Origin: Vicia villosa
Taxonomy: Eukaryota > Streptophyta > Magnoliopsida > Fabales > Fabaceae
NCBI RefSeq assembly: GCF_029867415.1
Contig: NC_081181.1
Location: 77,224,144-77,288,143 of the forward strand
DNA: 64,000 bases
Direction of reading: 5' to 3'
The position numbers and the translations under genes are program-made. The notes below the pieces were generated by a model. That model saw only the letters and a list, made by a program, of their open reading frames with translations, ran no database searches and was not told the DNA's origin. This document shows positions 62,025-64,000 of this stretch, piece by piece. Each line of letters opens with the position of its first letter. Positions within the stretch are counted from its first letter, which is position 1.

Positions 62025-64000
62025 ATTAATCATAAAATACCCCGTTGAAACGTACGACCGTATGACTTCTCCAAGCTTTGAGTTTCCTGTATTCGAGGCA
62101 GAGGAAGAAGAAGACGAAGAAATATCAAAGGAAATTTCACGGTTACTTCAACAAAAGGAAGAGGCCATTCAGCCATACAATGAGCCTCTAGAGATCATTA
62201 ACCTCGGTTCCGATGGAAACAGAAAAGAGGTTAAGATTGGAGCTTCACTCAGTTCAGAGATCAGAGAGAGTTTGATACAGCTACTCAAAGAATTCTCAGA
62301 TGTCTTCGCTTGGTCTTATCAAGATATGCCAGGGTTGGATACCAGTATAGTGGAGCATCACTTGCCATTAAAAGCAGAATGCCCTCCGGTCAAGCAAAAA
62401 TTAAGAAGAACTCATCCGGAGATGGCCATGAAAATCAAAGAGGAAGTTCAAAAGCAGATCAACGCAGGTTTCCTCGTCACTTCAGAATACCCTTAGTGGT
62501 TAGCTAACATTGTTCCCGTTCCTAAGAAAGACGGAAAAGTCCGCATGTGCGTCGACTACAGAGATTTGAACAAATCTAGCCCTAAGGATGATTTTCCCTT
62601 ACCACATATTGATATGTTGGTAGACAGTACAGCAAAATCCAAAGTTTTCTCGTTCATGGACGGATTTTCAGGATACAACCAAATCAAAATGGCACTTGAA
62701 GACATGGAAAAAACAGCTTTCATCACCCCCTGGGGCACGTTCTGCTACCGTGTTATGCCTTTTGGACTAAAGAACGCAGGGGCTACTTATCAAAGGGCCA
62801 TGACTACACTTTTCCATGATATGATGCATAAGGAAGTGGAAGTCTATGTGGACGACATGATTGCCAAATCAGAAAATGAAGAAGATCACATACAAAATCT
62901 GACAAAGTTATTTCAACGCTTACGGAAGTTTCAGCTTCGCCTGAACCCCAACAAGTGCACCTTTGGTGTCTATTCAGGAAAACTCCTTGGTTTCATTGTC
63001 AGCAAACGAGGAATTGAAGTAGATCCAGACAAAGTCAAGGCAATTCAAGAAATGCCTTCGCCCAGAACCGAAAAACAAGTTAGAGGATTCCTTTGACGTC
63101 TGAATTACATCTCGAGATTCATATATCTCATGACTGCAACTTGCGCTCCTATTTTCAAACTTCTACGGAAAAATCAAAGTTGCGTCTGGACAGACGATTG
63201 TCAGAAAGCGTTCGACAGCATTAAGGAATATCTGCTCGAACCACCCATCTTGTCTCCTCCAGTGGAAGGAAGACCTTTGATAATGTACTTAACCGTCTTA
63301 GAAGACTCCATGGGTTATGTCCTTGGACAGCAAGACGAGACAAAGAGAAAAGAGCATGCCATCTACTACCTGAGCAAGAAATTCACTGACTGTGAATCCC
63401 GCTACTCCATGCTCGAGAAGACGTGTTGTGCCTTGGCCTGGGCTGCCAAGCGTCTCCGCCAGTACATGATTCGACATACTACTTGTTTGATCTCTCATAT
63501 GGATCCAATCAAGTACATCTTTGAGAAGCCTGCCTTAACGGGGAGAATTGCCCGTTGGCAGATGTTGTTATCAGAATATGACATTGAGTATCACGCACAG
63601 AAAGCCGTGAAGGGAAGCATTCTAGCTGAGCACCTGGCTCACCACCCACTCAATGGTCATGAATCAACCAGTTTTGACTTTCCGGACGAGGACGTCATAT
63701 ACCTCAAGATGAAAGATTACGACGAGCCACTACCAGACGAAGGACCTGAGATAGGATCCCAGTGGGGCTTAATCTTTGACGGAGCTGTCAATGCTTATGG
63801 ACGAGGAATTGGGGCAATCATTGTTACACCTCAGGGTACCCATATTCCATTTACTGCCAGATTAACTTTCAAATGCACAAACAATGAGGCCGAATATGAA
63901 GCTTGCATCATGGGTCTCGAAGAAGCCGTGGATCTAAGAATCAAACACTTGGATGTATACGGAGATTCTGATTTGGTCATCAATCAAATCAAAGGAGAAT
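62025..64000 (+). pseudogene. Ogre-2 pol: RT, RNase H, extra RNase H (truncated by window)
   Basis: The frame is open from the predicted splice acceptor; the ATG at 62062 is probably internal. An acidic linker (EEEEDEEISKEISRLL) precedes RT (WSYQDMPGLD; CVDYRDLNKSSPKDDFPLPHID; FSFMDGFSGYNQI; YVDDM at 62845-62859; MPFGLKNAG). A TAG at 62494 lies before WLANIVPVPKKDG and a TGA at 63094 lies at RGFL/RLNYI. RNase H runs PLIMYLTVLEDS to LTGRIARWQ. The extra RNase H starts about 63767 (LIFDGAVNAYGRG), with intact TNNEAEYEA and YGDSDLV. The frame is open to base 64000. Compared with Ogre-1, the motifs are better preserved. Confidence 0.93.

Larger units (their letters stand above)
48781..64000 (+). 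mobile_element. Ogre-2: Ogre element, 5' LTR to extra RNase H; 3' part outside window
   Basis: The order is 5' LTR 48781-55008, primer site 55015, leader, ORF1 (55830-57266), gag-pro (57579-61699), predicted intron (61700-62024), then pol from 62025 to the window end inside the extra RNase H. An ORF upstream of gag, an intron between protease and RT, two RNase H domains and LTRs above 6 kb together define Ogre. It is inserted in the Ogre LTR F (flank ATGAT at 48776-48780). Stops at 60429, 60537, 62494 and 63094 make this copy defective. Confidence 0.95.

Overview
The window is a nest of plant LTR retrotransposons with no recognisable host gene. It holds at least three Ty3/gypsy groups: Ogre/Tat elements with an extra RNase H, very long LTRs (4.8-6.2 kb) and tRNA-Arg-type primer sites; chromovirus (Tekay-like) elements with tRNA-Met primer sites; and large non-coding derivatives (LARDs) that borrow Ogre/Tat signals. 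LTRs of about 6.1-6.2 kb that begin TGTCATACCCTAATTTTTGA, an ORF upstream of gag, and an intron before reverse transcriptase fit the Ogre family of Fabeae legumes (pea, vetch, lentil, grass pea). The species itself cannot be read from this sequence.

Layout, oldest to youngest by nesting. (A) A plus-strand Tekay-like element supplies 44229-47436 (end of LTR, primer site, gag, protease, start of RT). (B) A minus-strand LARD-like element (LTR 42698-44228, internal sequence 41873-42697 and 28020-31084) is inserted in A's LTR; part of its interior (28020-29551) is inverted. Ogre-1 (window start to 28019, plus) sits inside B. Its pol is split by a 6.1-kb Ogre solo LTR (247-6361, TSD GAATG) and by an almost new LARD, C (7485-19263, TSD ATAAG, LTRs differing at one base by eye). 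A minus-strand Tekay-like element, D (31085-41872, TSD GTTCA), also sits inside B, and its own 5' LTR carries a 2.0-kb solo LTR, E (38930-40942, TSD GTCCG). On the right, an Ogre LTR fragment, F (47437-48780), interrupts A's RT and is itself interrupted by Ogre-2 (48781 to the window end): 6.2-kb LTR, primer site, leader, ORF1, gag-pro, a predicted 325-bp GT-AG intron, and RT to extra RNase H. Every coding region except ORF1 carries stops, frameshifts or truncation.

The most interesting layer is outside the coding regions. The Ogre/Tat and LARD LTRs, leaders and 3' untranslated regions are full of short hairpins arranged as arrays. Within each array the loop is conserved while the two stem arms change together. 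Examples are five hairpins with 13-bp or differing stems around a conserved loop, mostly 28 nt (27033-27337); about 18 five-bp hairpins around a TGTT-type loop (22560-23100); TTCCCGGTGAA-loop hairpins (3535-4026, repeated near 52080-52572 and 55276-55320); and GGCTTTGTA-loop hairpins (4074-5817). The same LTRs carry tRNA-like A-box/B-box modules. A conserved motif with a variable hairpin (CCGAACTACG ... GATACGTAGGCA) recurs near the 3' end of all four Ogre/Tat/LARD LTR types. I read this as a family of repeated RNA structural modules shared between autonomous and non-autonomous elements. That reading comes from manual pairing and has not been tested statistically.
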